DNA from: Diphasiastrum complanatum
Lineage: Eukaryota; Streptophyta; Lycopodiopsida; Lycopodiales; Lycopodiaceae
Length of the DNA: 64,000 nt
Assembly (NCBI GenBank): GCA_029204225.1
Contig: CM055103.1
Span: 54,703,426 to 54,767,425 of the forward strand
Reading direction: 5' to 3'
The translations under genes were made by a program, and so were the position numbers. How positions within the stretch are numbered: the stretch's first letter is position 1; the number at the start of each line of letters is the position of its first letter. The notes beneath the pieces were generated by a model that was not told the origin of the DNA, made no database searches, and saw nothing but the letters and a program-made list of their open reading frames with translations. Below, piece by piece: positions 1 through 13,562 of this stretch.

Positions 1-212
1 CAAGGTTTTGGTGCAAACTTGATCCTGCTTCAAAGAATCGACGCTTTGGAGTTTGCTGAAAGAAATTGAATGTCTCATCCAAGGAGTGATTCGATTCGAG
101 CTACCAGATATGGATCAGTCTTTCAGGCGAGTGTACAATTGCAGAATAATAAAAGTCAAAACATAAAGATTGTAGCATATCAAAAGTCAAAACATAAAGA
201 TCGCTTGAAGAT

Positions 213-1661
213 TTATGATATTTCAGGAACGTCCATTGGATAACAACCCAATACTCTTAAGAAGCTAGCAACCTCTTCTAATTCCTTAAGTGCATTTTGG
301 GCTTGTCGCTCTGCCATCGATCCCTCGAAATCGATATAAAAAAGGTATTCAAAACATTTTGATGTCATACAGTGGCCGACATTGCTATCTTTGTCCACGA
401 CATGGAGAGGCTTTCTCATCTGTGGTCTACTTTCGATCTTTGTCAGATTCATATTTCGCAATGCGAATACCGCAAGGGCTCTGAAGAGACCTTCACTCTC
501 ATTTTCCAGAGCGATTACAATGCTTGTCTTGAATTTCCTATCCGTTCTGGGAATAACCGGCTCTCGTGCTACCATGAGGAATCGAGTTGTGTTGCCAGAA
601 TAATCCTGAAAGTCATTCTGAACAATATCCAGACCATATAGGCTTGCCGCTCTTGAGCTAGCAATGGCACCAGTATCACGAAGATTGTTGGCAGCAACTA
701 ATCGAGCTGCAGTGGCCGTGTCATTGACAGCCTCTGGTATCATTCCTAAACTTGACAATTTGTGCTCGCATTGTGATAGAGCCTGCGGATGACTTAGGAC
801 TCGCTTGAGCTCCTTCTTTGTCGTCCCAGGAAGTGCGAGCAGGCAGTGACGAACAGGAAGCTGCACCTCGCCAACTATATGCAATCGATGTTGTAAAAGA
901 AGATCGTAATTTTTATGAATACTTCCCCCAAGAGAGTTTTCTATTGGTAGAACAGCTCTATCTGCAAGACAAAGCTCGACAGCATCGAAGGGAACTTCAA
1001 ACTTGCCACATGGCAGTGATTCGCAGTCAGGATAAGCTTTGGTGGCTGCTGCCTCGCTGTGAGCTCCTGCGGCACCAGGATGCGCTACTCTCAGAGCCGT
1101 GGACCTTCTATCCCTTGATGCAGTCAGACCATTGATCGAGAGGGGCTGGGGAAGATTAGACGAGCGCCTGGAAATTGGCAAGGCCGTATTCTCGATGAAT
1201 CCACCCGACCGGGTCTTTGACAATTGCTCTAATGAAGATGAGCGTACTGCATTTGGAGGCTGCAAATTTCTGACAGTGCTCTCAATCTCCAATTGCTTTA
1301 CCCATTGACTTGTCAGGGTCGAAGATGCACTCTTCCAGTCAGCAAAACCTCTCCTCACTGGATGTATTGCTTCACCAGTAGTGGCAACACTTTCTCTGCG
1401 CGCAGAAAATTGGGCTTCTCGCGTAGACGTACAAGTTGCAGCTACCAGTAGATTACTTTTACGAAAGCCGTTCTTGAAATGTGCATCAAGGAGATTTTCC
1501 GCGCCAAGCTGAAACCTCGAATGCCCACGAAAAAGGATAGATTCTGCAGATGCCATGCTTGCAATGGGAGTACAGCTTAAAGCCATGCTAAAAATGAACA
1601 GCAAGCGAACTAGCCTAGATAGAAATTGCGGAAGACCAAGAGGAAGTTGGAGCTTTTGCAA
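213..1661 (-). CDS. ADT: Arogenate/prephenate dehydratase, plastid type (copy A)
   Basis: Enzyme of phenylalanine synthesis that removes water and CO2 from arogenate (or prephenate); plant members act in the plastid stroma. The 482-residue protein has a Ser/Arg/Ala-rich N-terminal extension of about 190 residues, which fits a transit peptide plus linker. The prephenate dehydratase domain follows at about 191-367, with the PIENS segment, the SHPQALSQCEH segment, and the Thr-Arg-Phe active-site motif at 359-361 (NTTRF). An ACT regulatory domain lies at about 377-470 with the phenylalanine-binding ESRP motif at 410-413. No intron is seen. Met1 gives the longest frame, but Met26 (MALSC) is an equally plausible start. 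The usual Tyr of the GxxGAYSE motif is His (GAHSE) in both copies. Whether arogenate or prephenate is preferred cannot be read from this. Copy B at 30144 differs at about 20 of roughly 290 C-terminal residues, counted by eye. Confidence 0.95.
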   Translation of the reverse strand: MQKLQLPLGLPQFLSRLVRLLFIFSMALSCTPIASMASAESILFRGHSRFQLGAENLLDAHFKNGFRKSNLLVAATCTSTREAQFSARRESVATTGEAIHPVRRGFADWKSASSTLTSQWVKQLEIESTVRNLQPPNAVRSSSLEQLSKTRSGGFIENTALPISRRSSNLPQPLSINGLTASRDRRSTALRVAHPGAAGAHSEAAATKAYPDCESLPCGKFEVPFDAVELCLADRAVLPIENSLGGSIHKNYDLLLQHRLHIVGEVQLPVRHCLLALPGTTKKELKRVLSHPQALSQCEHKLSSLGMIPEAVNDTATAARLVAANNLRDTGAIASSRAASLYGLDIVQNDFQDYSGNTTRFLMVAREPVIPRTDRKFKTSIVIALENESEGLFRALAVFALRNMNLTKIESRPQMRKPLHVVDKDSNVGHCMTSKCFEYLFYIDFEGSMAERQAQNALKELEEVASFLRVLGCYPMDVPEIS

Positions 1662-1888
1662 TACTAATAAGATGCAGGAAGATCAATCTAGTTCTCAGTA
1701 GAAGGGCGTAAATGGAACAGTAGCGTCATATGCTTACAAATAGTTAATGTAATGTAATCCTAAAAACCAAAGGAGATTGCAGATTACTCGAACTCTGGAT
1801 ACATGTAGATGATTGATGGTTTATGAGAAGAAAAGAGAGGAGCTTCTGAGACTGCAAGTAATGCGAGATAGTCAGGAAAAAGGTCCAG

Positions 1889-1896
1889 CTATATAT
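1889..1896 (-). promoter_or_regulatory. Putative TATA box of dehydratase copy A
   Basis: On the minus strand the sequence reads GGCTGAATATATAGCTGG, about 230 bases upstream of the first ATG. The same TATA with flanking GTGGCTG and GACCTTTTT words stands at the same place upstream of copy B. Conservation in both copies is the main support. Confidence 0.55.
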
Positions 1897-2065
1897 TCAG
1901 CCACAACAATAATTTGGCCAACTTGTAGGCTCCTTCAGTAGAATTTAAAAAACTACAGTAATTATTGGACTGATCTTTTTTTGTTTTCTAGGAGGATGAA
2001 TTGACAAGCAGATTGCTGTTATTTTTGGGACCATAAGTTCAAAGTTCAGCTGCACAGTGCTGCGT

Positions 2066-2160
2066 GGTTGCTGAAGGCGAAGGAGCGAGCTGAGTGTCAT
2101 GCACCTTCGCTGGAAGGTGGAAGGCTCCTTCCCTTTCTTCATGCGTGGCACACGAAGCTC
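2066..2160 (-). promoter_or_regulatory. Upstream block conserved between the two dehydratase copies
   Basis: About 90 bases, GC-richer than the surroundings, containing on the minus strand GAAGGTG and CACCTTC words around a short spacer (an imperfect inverted repeat) and a run of GAAGG-type words. It is well kept in the inverted copy at 29610-29695. It may be promoter or 5' transcript sequence; no function is claimed. Confidence 0.4.
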
Positions 2161-2344
2161 TCTCTTTGTGACACCTTGCATTCGTACTCCCCAGAATAAT
2201 GGAAGATAGCATTAGGTCAGGCTCGTATGATAGGTATTCGGACAGAAAGGAATGGCATTTAAAATGGCAGAATCCAGATGAAGCGGAGTTCTTTTAAAAA
2301 CATGTGTGGTCTTCAAAAAGAAAACCATCTGTAATTTGCCTGTG

Positions 2345-2640
2345 ACATGAGCACTGTCCAAAGAAGAAAAAAAAACCATGATGATACGGGGTTTTTGGTG
2401 TGAGATAGAACACCAAGTTCATTCAACTTCAAACCTCTGCCATATGGCATTGTCTAAAAAAAAAAAACCTTGTGGGCGGTGTGGTGATATAGGGTTTTTA
2501 ACAACGCAAGGTCAAACCACATGAGTGTTGTCCAAAAAAATAAATAAACTATACGTGATGTGGTGGTAGAGGGTTCTTCTTTGAGATTGACCACCCAAGT
2601 TTATACTTCAGCTGTAATACAATATCCTTAAAGTTTAAGT
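2345..2640 (+). repeat. Degenerate tandem repeat, about three units of 80-100 bp
   Basis: Three successive units begin with TGTCCAAA or TGTCTAAA plus an A tract and continue with a GTGGTGATA-AGGGTTTTT-like segment and a CAAAC/CCACC word, near 2355, 2451 and 2528. The units are diverged. No reading frame is shared. Confidence 0.45.
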
Positions 2641-2649
2641 CTAGAGTGG

Positions 2650-5157
2650 TTCTTTTAGATTTATTTTTGGTGCACGGCTATTCATTTGGCTAGGTGCTAT
2701 TGATTAATCTATAACTATTATGGTTGTTTGTTGTGTGCTTATTATTTAAGAATTGTGTGCATTTTATGTTTATTGGTGAAGAATTAAGATTAATGCATAA
2801 ATATTTTAATTTCAAAATTTTTAGTATACGTTTATATTTTTGATACAATAGATTTCAATTTTGTAATTACAACACATGCTTACAATATGACTGTGATATT
2901 TCAAATCATAGTTGCTTCATGATATGGTTAATGATTGATATTTCAATTGTTATCAAAAGATATTTGTTATTCTAACATTTGATATTTTTAGGATTAGTCA
3001 CTTATTAACTTGATTATGAGCTGAGATTTATTATGAGGCAAGATTTTTTATTCTTAACATCTAGTAAACATGATTTTTTACCAGGTAATATTTGTTATTT
3101 TAACATTTGCTATCAAATGAAATTTGTTATTGTAATATCTAGTAAATTCAATTTTCTAGCATTAGTAACTCATTAAATTTTTTCGCAGAAAATATGGACG
3201 ACCAAAGAAAAATTCTTCTCAAGTCTCTACGTACATTTGTCTGTCGGTTAATAGATGGCTATAACAACACTGAGTTTATTATATTTTAGAGCAAACGTTA
3301 TAACATAAAAGTAACTAAAAATCAACTAAGATTTAAATTTATAACAAGTACAAAATTCATAATCTATAACAGAGAGATAAAAAACATAATGTTTACTTAC
3401 ATTTTTTTCACAACTAAAATTGAATTCTATGATACATTATGTCCCTTTTGTGTGATCTCACATTGAAACTACTAATCATAAATGTTTCTTTCATTCAGTC
3501 AATATCAAAATTATAATGTGAATATAAGGTAAAACAACATGTGTGACATCCTCCACACAATGGGCAATGATGAAAAAAATAGTAGCGCATCCCTTATGAC
3601 ATGCAACTTGATAAAGACTATTTCTATAATTTGAGGGTAAAACAAATCTGAAAATTCTTAACCTTTACTAATCACAATAAGACATACACAAAAAACAAAA
3701 TAATATCCTTGGAAAAGATTTATATAAAATGTTATTTACCCAAAAGAAATGATTATATCGTCAATCATATTTCATATACCCAGGACTCGTGGGTCATACA
3801 AAAGTTGTGGGCGCTTATCCTTTTGCATATTAGGCCTATTTGATGTATATTGGATTGAATGTTTTAAGTCAGTTCCTAACCGTTGTTTAGAATCTATATC
3901 CTAAGTTAACAATCATTACGCTATTACTTGACACTGTACATCGTATCGCTCATTTTCTTAAAAGAAAAACTATCATGCCTGAAACTAGGAGAAAACTATT
4001 TTAATTTGCACTAGTTTTAACTTGTGGCACGATCAATTCAGAGCTCAGCATCATTGGAACAATAGGAGGTCATATGCTGCAAATTAATGATGGGATGTGC
4101 GTCCTTAAAAACAAACTGGAATTCTAAAATGATGGATGCAACAGGTGGTCAATGCCTTGTGAGAGTAAAGGAGAAGAGCTACTATAATTTCTAAAGATAA
4201 GATAGACAATACTTGATGACGCTCAAAAAATTGCACGAAGCACCGTCTATTCAGCAGGAATCGCAGCCAACGATGGGACTTGGATTGTCGTCGACGCCTT
4301 AGCTGGCGCTTGTAGGCTCTTCCAAATTGATAGAGAGAGATGAGTACTGATCATCCAGTTTTTTAGACTTCACTGTTCGGTAACGACATGGCTGTTACAT
4401 TCAAGCACTAGTAGATCAATGTTGAAGCGAGGTCCCCGGCTTCACAAACAGACACGGTTGCTGAAGAGGAAGGTGCTAGTCAGGTCTCCATGCAGCTGCC
4501 CTGGACATTGCGCAGATCCTTCTCTAGATCTTTTGCTCAAGCGCAGGCTACTTATGCAGCATAAAGCTACTTTTGCTGCTTGCAGCCTCTCCAAATACGC
4601 CTTCCTTACTTCGGGATCCAGATAATTGTGATCAGTCAATTTAAGTAATGCATTCTTTTTGCTGATTAAGCTCGATTTTTGGGCTTTTTAAAAAGCATAA
4701 AATGTCATTGGATTTCTTTAAAAACATTTCAAAATTTTGAAGCACATTCCAAACGTGCGTCAGTGCGCGTCAGACTAAGCGTGTCAGACTACCACATGGC
4801 AGTTTCTCATTGGTCCAACAAAACCCACACTGCTGATTATGCTTTGTAAATGGCATGTGGAAAAGTCAAAGACTCCATTACGCAATGGAACGAGCCAGGC
4901 ACAGGCCATTCTGCCCGGTTCAGCTTTCCAAAATAATTTGGGAGAGGCCAGGAGGGGCCAAGCCTAAATTTTTTTGGAAATGCTTACTGGGTAGAATGGC
5001 ACGTAGCTCATAGCTATGGAATGATGAAGATGTATAACGGCATAGATGCATGACAATTGTTAGGCCCCTCTTAAAATTTTTGGGATTTCTTTAAGGCTTT
5101 TGAGAGTCAGTATTCGTAATACGGAACAAATTTGACTTGCAATGCATAATAAAATGT
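2650..5157. other. AT-rich intergenic stretch
   Basis: No gene, RNA or clear repeat was recognised. The two overlapping short open frames at 4419-4639 lie on opposite strands and look like chance. Confidence 0.5.
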
Positions 5158-5587
5158 ATATGGCTCATAGAATCAATGAACCGTTAACGGTTCACCACGG
5201 TTTTGAGAACCGTACAGTGAACCGGTTCTTTAAAATTTTTGCCCAGAATCGTGGTGAACTGCACTGAATAATTAATTAATTAACTTGTTTTCTGTCCCAG
5301 CCACCAAAAATAGCCCAAAAAAATGCTAAAAAAATGTCAATTTTTTTTCAGAAAAAGCAGATTCTCCCTACTTAGATTATTTACTTCAAATGATTTAGTC
5401 TCCCAAATTGATAAGAGAGAGGGAGACTAAGAGAGAGGGGGACAAAAACTAGCTTTGAGGGGTTTTGGGGGGGAATTTAGGAAAATTAATTAATTAATTA
5501 ATAAATTATTTTTTTACACGTGGTACGGTTCCTTCCACGGTTCCCGGAACCCACGGTTATGGGAATCGTGGATTCCATGATATGGCT
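5158..5587. mobile_element. hAT-like MITE with 8-bp target duplication
   Basis: The 8-bp direct repeat ATATGGCT occurs at 5158-5165 and 5580-5587. Between them is a 414-bp element whose ends are imperfect inverted repeats: CATAGAATC on the left and, read from the other strand, CATGGAATC on the right. Subterminal AACCGT/ACGGTT and CCACGG words recur near both ends, and TTAATTAATTAATTAA runs sit inside each half. An 8-bp duplication is the signature of hAT transposition. There is no coding sequence, so the element would need a transposase from elsewhere. Confidence 0.75.
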
Positions 5588-7311
5588 TAATCTCACATGG
5601 TGATCACCATGAAACAGAATAGCATCACATTATTAAATAGAATAGGCATGTGTATTTTTGTAGAGTGAAGCTATGCCATGTATTATGGCACTTGAAATTT
5701 TGCCCACGTGCGTTTTTAAAGAAAACACATTATTCTTTTTGGCCTATTGGGAGAAGTAGAAATGGGCAGAATCTGCCATGTACTATTTATTAAACAAATG
5801 TAAACAACAAGATGCTCAAGTTGATGATGATCCCAATTGATGTTGGTAGAAAAAAGACAACAAATTCAATGGCCAAGCCTCATGCTTAAGCTTCATTCGA
5901 TCGAGGATGGACCCTTAGAATAGAGGTTGGTACTTCCGAGAGTTAATAATGAGCTGAGCTAAACACATGAACGCTAGCTAAAAGCGTACAAACTTAAGCC
6001 TCATTGATAGAGGATGGAACAAAGACAAAAAAAGAAAAATTAGAACATGGTCAGCATGCACTTAGTTTGCTCAACTCAAAATATAATGGACCTCAGGTAG
6101 AATGGTTCACTTCCCCCTCGTATTTAGGTGTAAGTAGCTCTAATAACCTATTTTATGTCATTTTTTTGCAAATAACAACATAATGCATTCGAACCTACCT
6201 GTCAAAGACACATATCGAATGTAAAAGCCATATAATGAAAAAATATCTAAGGAAGCAGACCTTCGAATATGAATTATCGAAGGACAACTATATAAGTTCT
6301 ATTGACTATTGAACATATGGACTTAAAGGATGAACCTTAAATAAAGACACTCTTATCCAAAGGCACCTATTATAAGGAAATAAATCGAATTGACTTGGGC
6401 CATAATCAAAGAGGCATTGATGAGGAATATTTGGAAGAAATTACATGGCCAAGTCTTATCGAAAACCAATGTGCCTTACTACGTGTTCAATTCTCATTGC
6501 TTCACAAGAGAACACATATTTTGTGCAAACACTTTGTTTATTTTAGCTAAAACTCTGCCTATGAAATTTACATGGATATTAGACATAATTAATGATTGTA
6601 TGAAAGCAAAAAAATTCAGAGAACATTAAGGACAAATAGTAACGTTAGCACTTAGTTGAATGCATAGATCCTTCTTTTTCGGTGATCTGCTCTCGATGAA
6701 AGATCACAAATATTCTTTGTTGGCAACGGTCTTCTTTTATTACTTTTTGTCTTCTTATTTAGCAATATCTTCAACTAGAAACAAATATGAGATTCGTATG
6801 GATAGAAATGCGACTTTCATCTCATCATTATTATTTGTAAGCTCACTCAAAGAACTCTATAATATTTTAGTCTGTTTATTTAGAACTTTATTTTTCTCCA
6901 AACAGTTTTTCAAGTTCATCTATGTTTCATGATACTCCCTTTATATTTGTTTCAAATTTTATTCTAAAATATATATTCTTTGCATTGAATATGCATTTAA
7001 TTTTACCATATGTTTTCAAGTTCTCACAACAACCTAAAAGAACATTGTTTTCATGGCACATAAATTATCAACTGAATAATCGAATGGAAACCATAATATT
7101 ATCATGAACGTAGATCAATAAGATACAGTGTTCTAGTGATCATAAATCCAAACGCTTTAGTTTTTCTTTCCTATAATGGATCATATCATAATTTGACAAT
7201 TTTGTTTCTTTTGAATTCATTGTCCTAAGTGGACCATACTCTGGTGTAAGATGATAAGCAAGCAAGGTTTGATTTTTATTTTCTAGTCGTATTATCAAGT
7301 TGCAGATACAG
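5588..7311. other. AT-rich stretch without recognisable genes
   Basis: Open frames at 6390-6629 and 6660-6932 have the Phe/Tyr/Asn/Lys-rich composition of chance AT-rich frames and match no family I recognise. Confidence 0.5.
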
Positions 7312-7536
7312 TGTTGGATTTTTCTACTAACGAGAGTGATTCATCCGAATAATTGATCTTTAATCTACATCCATGTCATTATCTAGTTCTGCTTTGTATT
7401 CGTGTTTCTACATAGTTTGCAAAAACACTCGGAAATCTCTCAACAGGTGGCTCCGACATATCGAACAACCTTCAACATATTGGATGACTCCGATGAAAGT
7501 CTAAGAAGTCTAACTTGTCGAATAATGACAGTTATT

Positions 7537-7563
7537 CACTACAAGAAAAGATGGCAAAAATTG
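7537..7563 (+). repeat. Left terminal inverted repeat of CACTA element
   Basis: 27 bp beginning CACTACAAGAAAAGATGGC. It pairs with 12120-12146 at all but two positions. Confidence 0.9.
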
Positions 7564-8847
7564 TGGAAAAAATTGCAAAAAGAAATTTCCTGCAATTTTT
7601 TTTGGTCGAAATTGTGAAAAGCCAAAAAATTGCGAAATTTTTTTCGACTCGTTCGGCGCGGCAAAAGCAACCACTTAGGAGAAATAGGAGTCATAGATAG
7701 AGTTATTAAGTATGTGCGCTTATAATGACAACATGCAAGATATGTATTCAATGTGCTTCTGTGCAAAATATAAATTAGAGACATTATTTAAACTCATGAT
7801 TGGAATGTAACTGCAAATGTTTAGATCCATTACCATTTCTGGAAAGCAAATATTTTTTGATGGAATAGCGATAATAATAATGATATGGATATGTATTGTT
7901 GATTATAGATAGTTTAAATTGTTAATCTAAGTTTTTTTTTTGCAGTTGAGCTTATTCACCAAGCAAGTAAAAATAAAATGATCATACCTCTCACCTTCCC
8001 TACCCTCCCTCTCCTACCCTTCTTCCCTACCTCCCTCCTACCCGACCCGCCCTCCCCTCTCTTGCCATGCTGCCAAAGTGAGTCTTTAAGCACCTGCAAG
8101 GGAGTAGACATTAGCTTCCATTGTTTCTCTTATCGAGAGGAAGTTGGATGAGGATAACTCTCGCTTACCAAATCTCAAATCAATTTTGGAAATTAAAATC
8201 TTTCACCCGAAATCTTAAGAACAGAAAAACTTGCAAATTTTTTTTTATAATGACGATTTTGGCTCATTGTTTTATTTGTTGTTTGGGTACACACAATAAA
8301 TGCTTGAAGTTTTCACAAAGGTTTGTTTTTATGTCATTTTTTGCCAAAACAGTATTTTATTTTTGAAGATAAGCCATATATTTTTAATACTTGCTAGTTT
8401 TATTATGATAATGTTTTTAGTTTTCATGCATTAGAAACTAAATCTTTGCTTAGATGTCATTCTCAGGATTTCCCAGCTCTCTAATAAGAGAGTATCATAC
8501 AACGTTGAACGTAATAATGACAAAAGAGAGGAAAATGAGTATGTAGCTGAAAACCACTACAAATTATGAGCAGAGTAGTCCCAGCACAGGTAATCCTAGT
8601 AGATAAGTTTATTACACTCATGGTGCTTGATTGTCATACAACATATCATAACTTCTTACATGTTCATATTTATTTCAAGTGATAATACTGAAAAATCAGA
8701 ATATAACTCCAATGATTTGAGGTAAAGAGGATGTTACTATATTCCAATTTTTTACGTTCCTGTATATCATGAAATATTGTTCCAAAAGTGCATGTTTATT
8801 AACAAAGTTTTTGTAACATTATTAACCAATTGTAGTTTTTGTTCAGT

Positions 8848-10685
<1,838 letters not shown>

Positions 10686-11499
10686 CACTCTTATCACTTT
10701 TTTGTTCTCAATACAAATTTGAGTAAGCTTATTTTTCTTGTTCAAACATAATTTTCCTTTCATGATGTAAATATTGGCTCGATCTTTGCTCTTGAATGCA
10801 GAAATCAGATTTTGAAGAGTTTTGAAGTCTCCAGCTGTCAATTTTCCTGAAAATTGCAGCATAACAAGTGCAACATTTTATACGATTTTGATCGTAACAT
10901 TATTGAAGGCCTAAATTGCCTTTATAGTTTTTATTTTAAGAGACTATATATGACACTTGACATGTCAATGTATTTTAACAGAAAATTTGAGATGTACATG
11001 CAGTCGAGGCTTGTATTCACCTTATTGTGTATGATGAGAAATTTCTCTCTCTTTTGGTCCATTTGATTGGGTGGTTTACTTTGTTGTTTTAATTCTGGAC
11101 TGAAATCCTCAAATCATACTAATTATAAGTGATCGATATGTGAAGGCTATGTAAGAGTTGTTCCAAATATTTGCAATAGAGATAGTTTGTATGTATACAT
11201 GAATATGGCACTGTGATTGTTGGATTCCTTACACAGAGATATTGTACATGATGAGCAAAAAGGAGTTCAATCTGAGTCCTTATAACTAGCTGACAAATTG
11301 ACAAACTATTCCAAGATATATAGAAGTTGAGACCCCTTGTTAGCTTTTAAAAGTGTTACATTTTCTAGTAAGGACTAGGATTGCATCCCTAGCTTTATGC
11401 GATGGAATCCATGAAGCCTCACACCATCAATTTTTTGCACATTAAGCTCCACAGCGGTTTAGACTACAAAGGTATAATAAATGTGCAAGGCGAATTATT

Positions 11500-12119
11500 T
11501 ATTTCCGTAATTTTAGCCAAAATTTGTCTCTAAAATAGTCGAGATTGCCCAAAAATTGCAAAACAAATCTACAATTCTGGTCAAAAACTTTGGACATTTT
11601 CGCAATTGTATTGGTGATATTTTTTCAAAACAAAATTTGGCAAAAATTGCCAAAACAATTGCGGAAATTCATTTCTGCAATTTTTTTTCAAAATATTGTA
11701 TAAAAATTGCGAAAAATAAATCCGTTATTTGCAATTTTCATTTTCTATTGCGGATTTATTTTCCACAATTTTTTTTCTCAATTTATGCAAAAGAATTGCA
11801 GAAATATATTCACAATTGTTGCCACAACAATTGCAAAAATGAATTTTCGCAACTTTCTTGACAATTTTTGCCCAAAAAATTTGGCAAACAAATTGCGGAA
11901 ATAAATCCACAATTATTATGCCAAAAAATTGCGGGTGGGCTTCCACAATTTTTTTTATTGTTAATTTAGCCATAAAAATTGCGGAAAATTAGCCAAAAAA
12001 ATTGTGGGACCGAAATTGCGAATTGACAAAAAAAAATTGCGGTAACCGTCACCATAATTTTTTTGGCAAAAAAAGGCAAAAATCGCAAAAATTTCTGCAA
12101 TTTTTGCCATTTTTTGCTG
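11500..12119. repeat. Subterminal repeat field at the right end of the CACTA element
   Basis: About 600 bases contain dozens of short words such as AAATTGCGG, AAATTGCAAAA and CCGCAATTT in both orientations. In CACTA elements such words are binding sites for the TNPA/TNP1 protein. The left end has far fewer, confined to about 7555-7650. Open frames here are low-complexity and not genes. Confidence 0.7.
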
Positions 12120-12146
12120 CAAATTTTGCCACCTTTTCTTGTAGTG
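12120..12146 (-). repeat. Right terminal inverted repeat of CACTA element
   Basis: Read on the minus strand it begins CACTACAAGAAAAGGTGGC. It ends the element at TAGTG. Confidence 0.9.
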
Positions 12147-12731
12147 ATATTGTTCCGCCTGAAGCTAAAGACTTACCCTAACTACTTTGCAAGTAAATTT
12201 TTGGAAAGTCCTAACTGGATGGATGACAACACATTACGGCTAACTGCCAATTGCAATCTACAACCTGATTAGTTGTCCTACCAGATGAGCTTAAACTGCT
12301 TTAGTATAAATAGCCAATCGTTAAAGACTTATTAAGCAAAAAACAAAAACGTCTCTAAAAAGTTTTCAGAGATCTATTAGAGTATTGCTATTAGCACTTA
12401 CTGCTTACTAGAGGAAGTGCATCAGAAAGAGTTTTCAGTTACTCAAAGATAGTGTTGAGTACACGTCATTTGTAACTAATAAATCTCTTATTGTTTCATC
12501 TGATATTGAATACTTCAATGCTACAATATTCTATACATCACTTCGCAAATGTTTTTCTACAAAATCACTTTGGTACTAATGATTTCAAAGTTAGTTGCGA
12601 AAAGATTGAATGTGACTTCTATCGTTATAGCAATTATTGATACGTGTAGTCATGCAAGAAGGCTCATTTTGCTACGCTTGATACTTCTTCCATAGGCTTC
12701 GAATTATCAAATTGTCATTCCTTCTTCCAAA

Positions 12732-12745
12732 TGATATCAGAGCTC
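12732..12745 (+). promoter_or_regulatory. Primer-binding site of the outer copia element
   Basis: TGATATCAGAGCTC starts two bases after the 5' LTR. It matches the plant copia consensus TGGTATCAGAGC, complementary to initiator methionine tRNA, at nearly every position. Confidence 0.7.
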
Positions 12746-13562
12746 TATGAAGAAATATTAGATCACTAAGATCCAAATTCTTTGGTTATGAATGACAACA
12801 CATCTAGCACCATTGACAATGTAGAAATCTAATATCAACTACACATAAGTGATGTAAACTCAATAACATCTTGATCAAATATCAAATATATCATAAAATT
12901 AAATTTCAATCCGTTAGGACCTTGCTTGAGTCTTCAAACAACTGCAAAAGCAGATCCAAAAGATCTTTGCCATTTGACTCTCCTTTGATGTTCTTGACTA
13001 GCTCCAAATTGTCACCTTTCCCATTATGTTGTCGAAGCCCTTTGAGACCAACCTTTTGATCTACCTCTTGAACATAAAAGATATGAATATCTTTGAGTTG
13101 ATGAAAAGATGTGAGATCCATTGCCCTTTTCTTCACAAGCCTCCCTCTTAATGATTGAATCATAAGAAGTAGAAACCTCAAAAACATTAGAAGCCATGAA
13201 AAAAATCATTAATAGTTTCAACATAAGGATGATTGAAGTACTCTCTTTTTTCAAACAAGAACTTCTACTCAATGATTTAGGTAATGAATCATATGATAAT
13301 GATTCTCCCTGACTATCATTCACAATGATATCATTCAAAGTACATCCTACTTTAAATACTGCACATACTTCTCTTCTTCTTGTGACTAGCTCCCTCGCCA
13401 AGTCTCATGATAAAACCATTTGATCTACTCTATTTATGAAGACATGTGACACCACTTATTGCACAAATGACTCTCTTGGAATCATAACAGAGAAATGTAG
13501 AAGAACCACCTCCTTCATGCATGCACATAGAAACATTTTTTCCCATATGATCAAGGAAATCA

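Larger units (their letters stand above)
1..2200 (-). repeat. Inverted segmental duplication, copy A (arogenate dehydratase locus)
   Basis: The dehydratase gene, about 210 bases of 3' flank and at least 500 bases of upstream DNA match, in inverted orientation, the segment at about 29579-31830. Matching landmarks are the coding region, the TATA region (1889-1896 against 29909-29915), an upstream block (2066-2160 against 29610-29695) and 3'-flank words such as TTGAAGCA..GTTTG read on the minus strand. The duplication therefore carried promoter and 3' end. The outer limits were judged by eye. Confidence 0.8.

Noticed and set aside
290-1308. Plus-strand open frames opposite dehydratase copy A
   Set aside because: They are antisense shadows of the conserved coding region; the same shadows occur opposite copy B.
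11556-11973. Overlapping frames rich in Asn, Phe and Lys at the CACTA right end
   Set aside because: Generated on both strands by the subterminal repeats.
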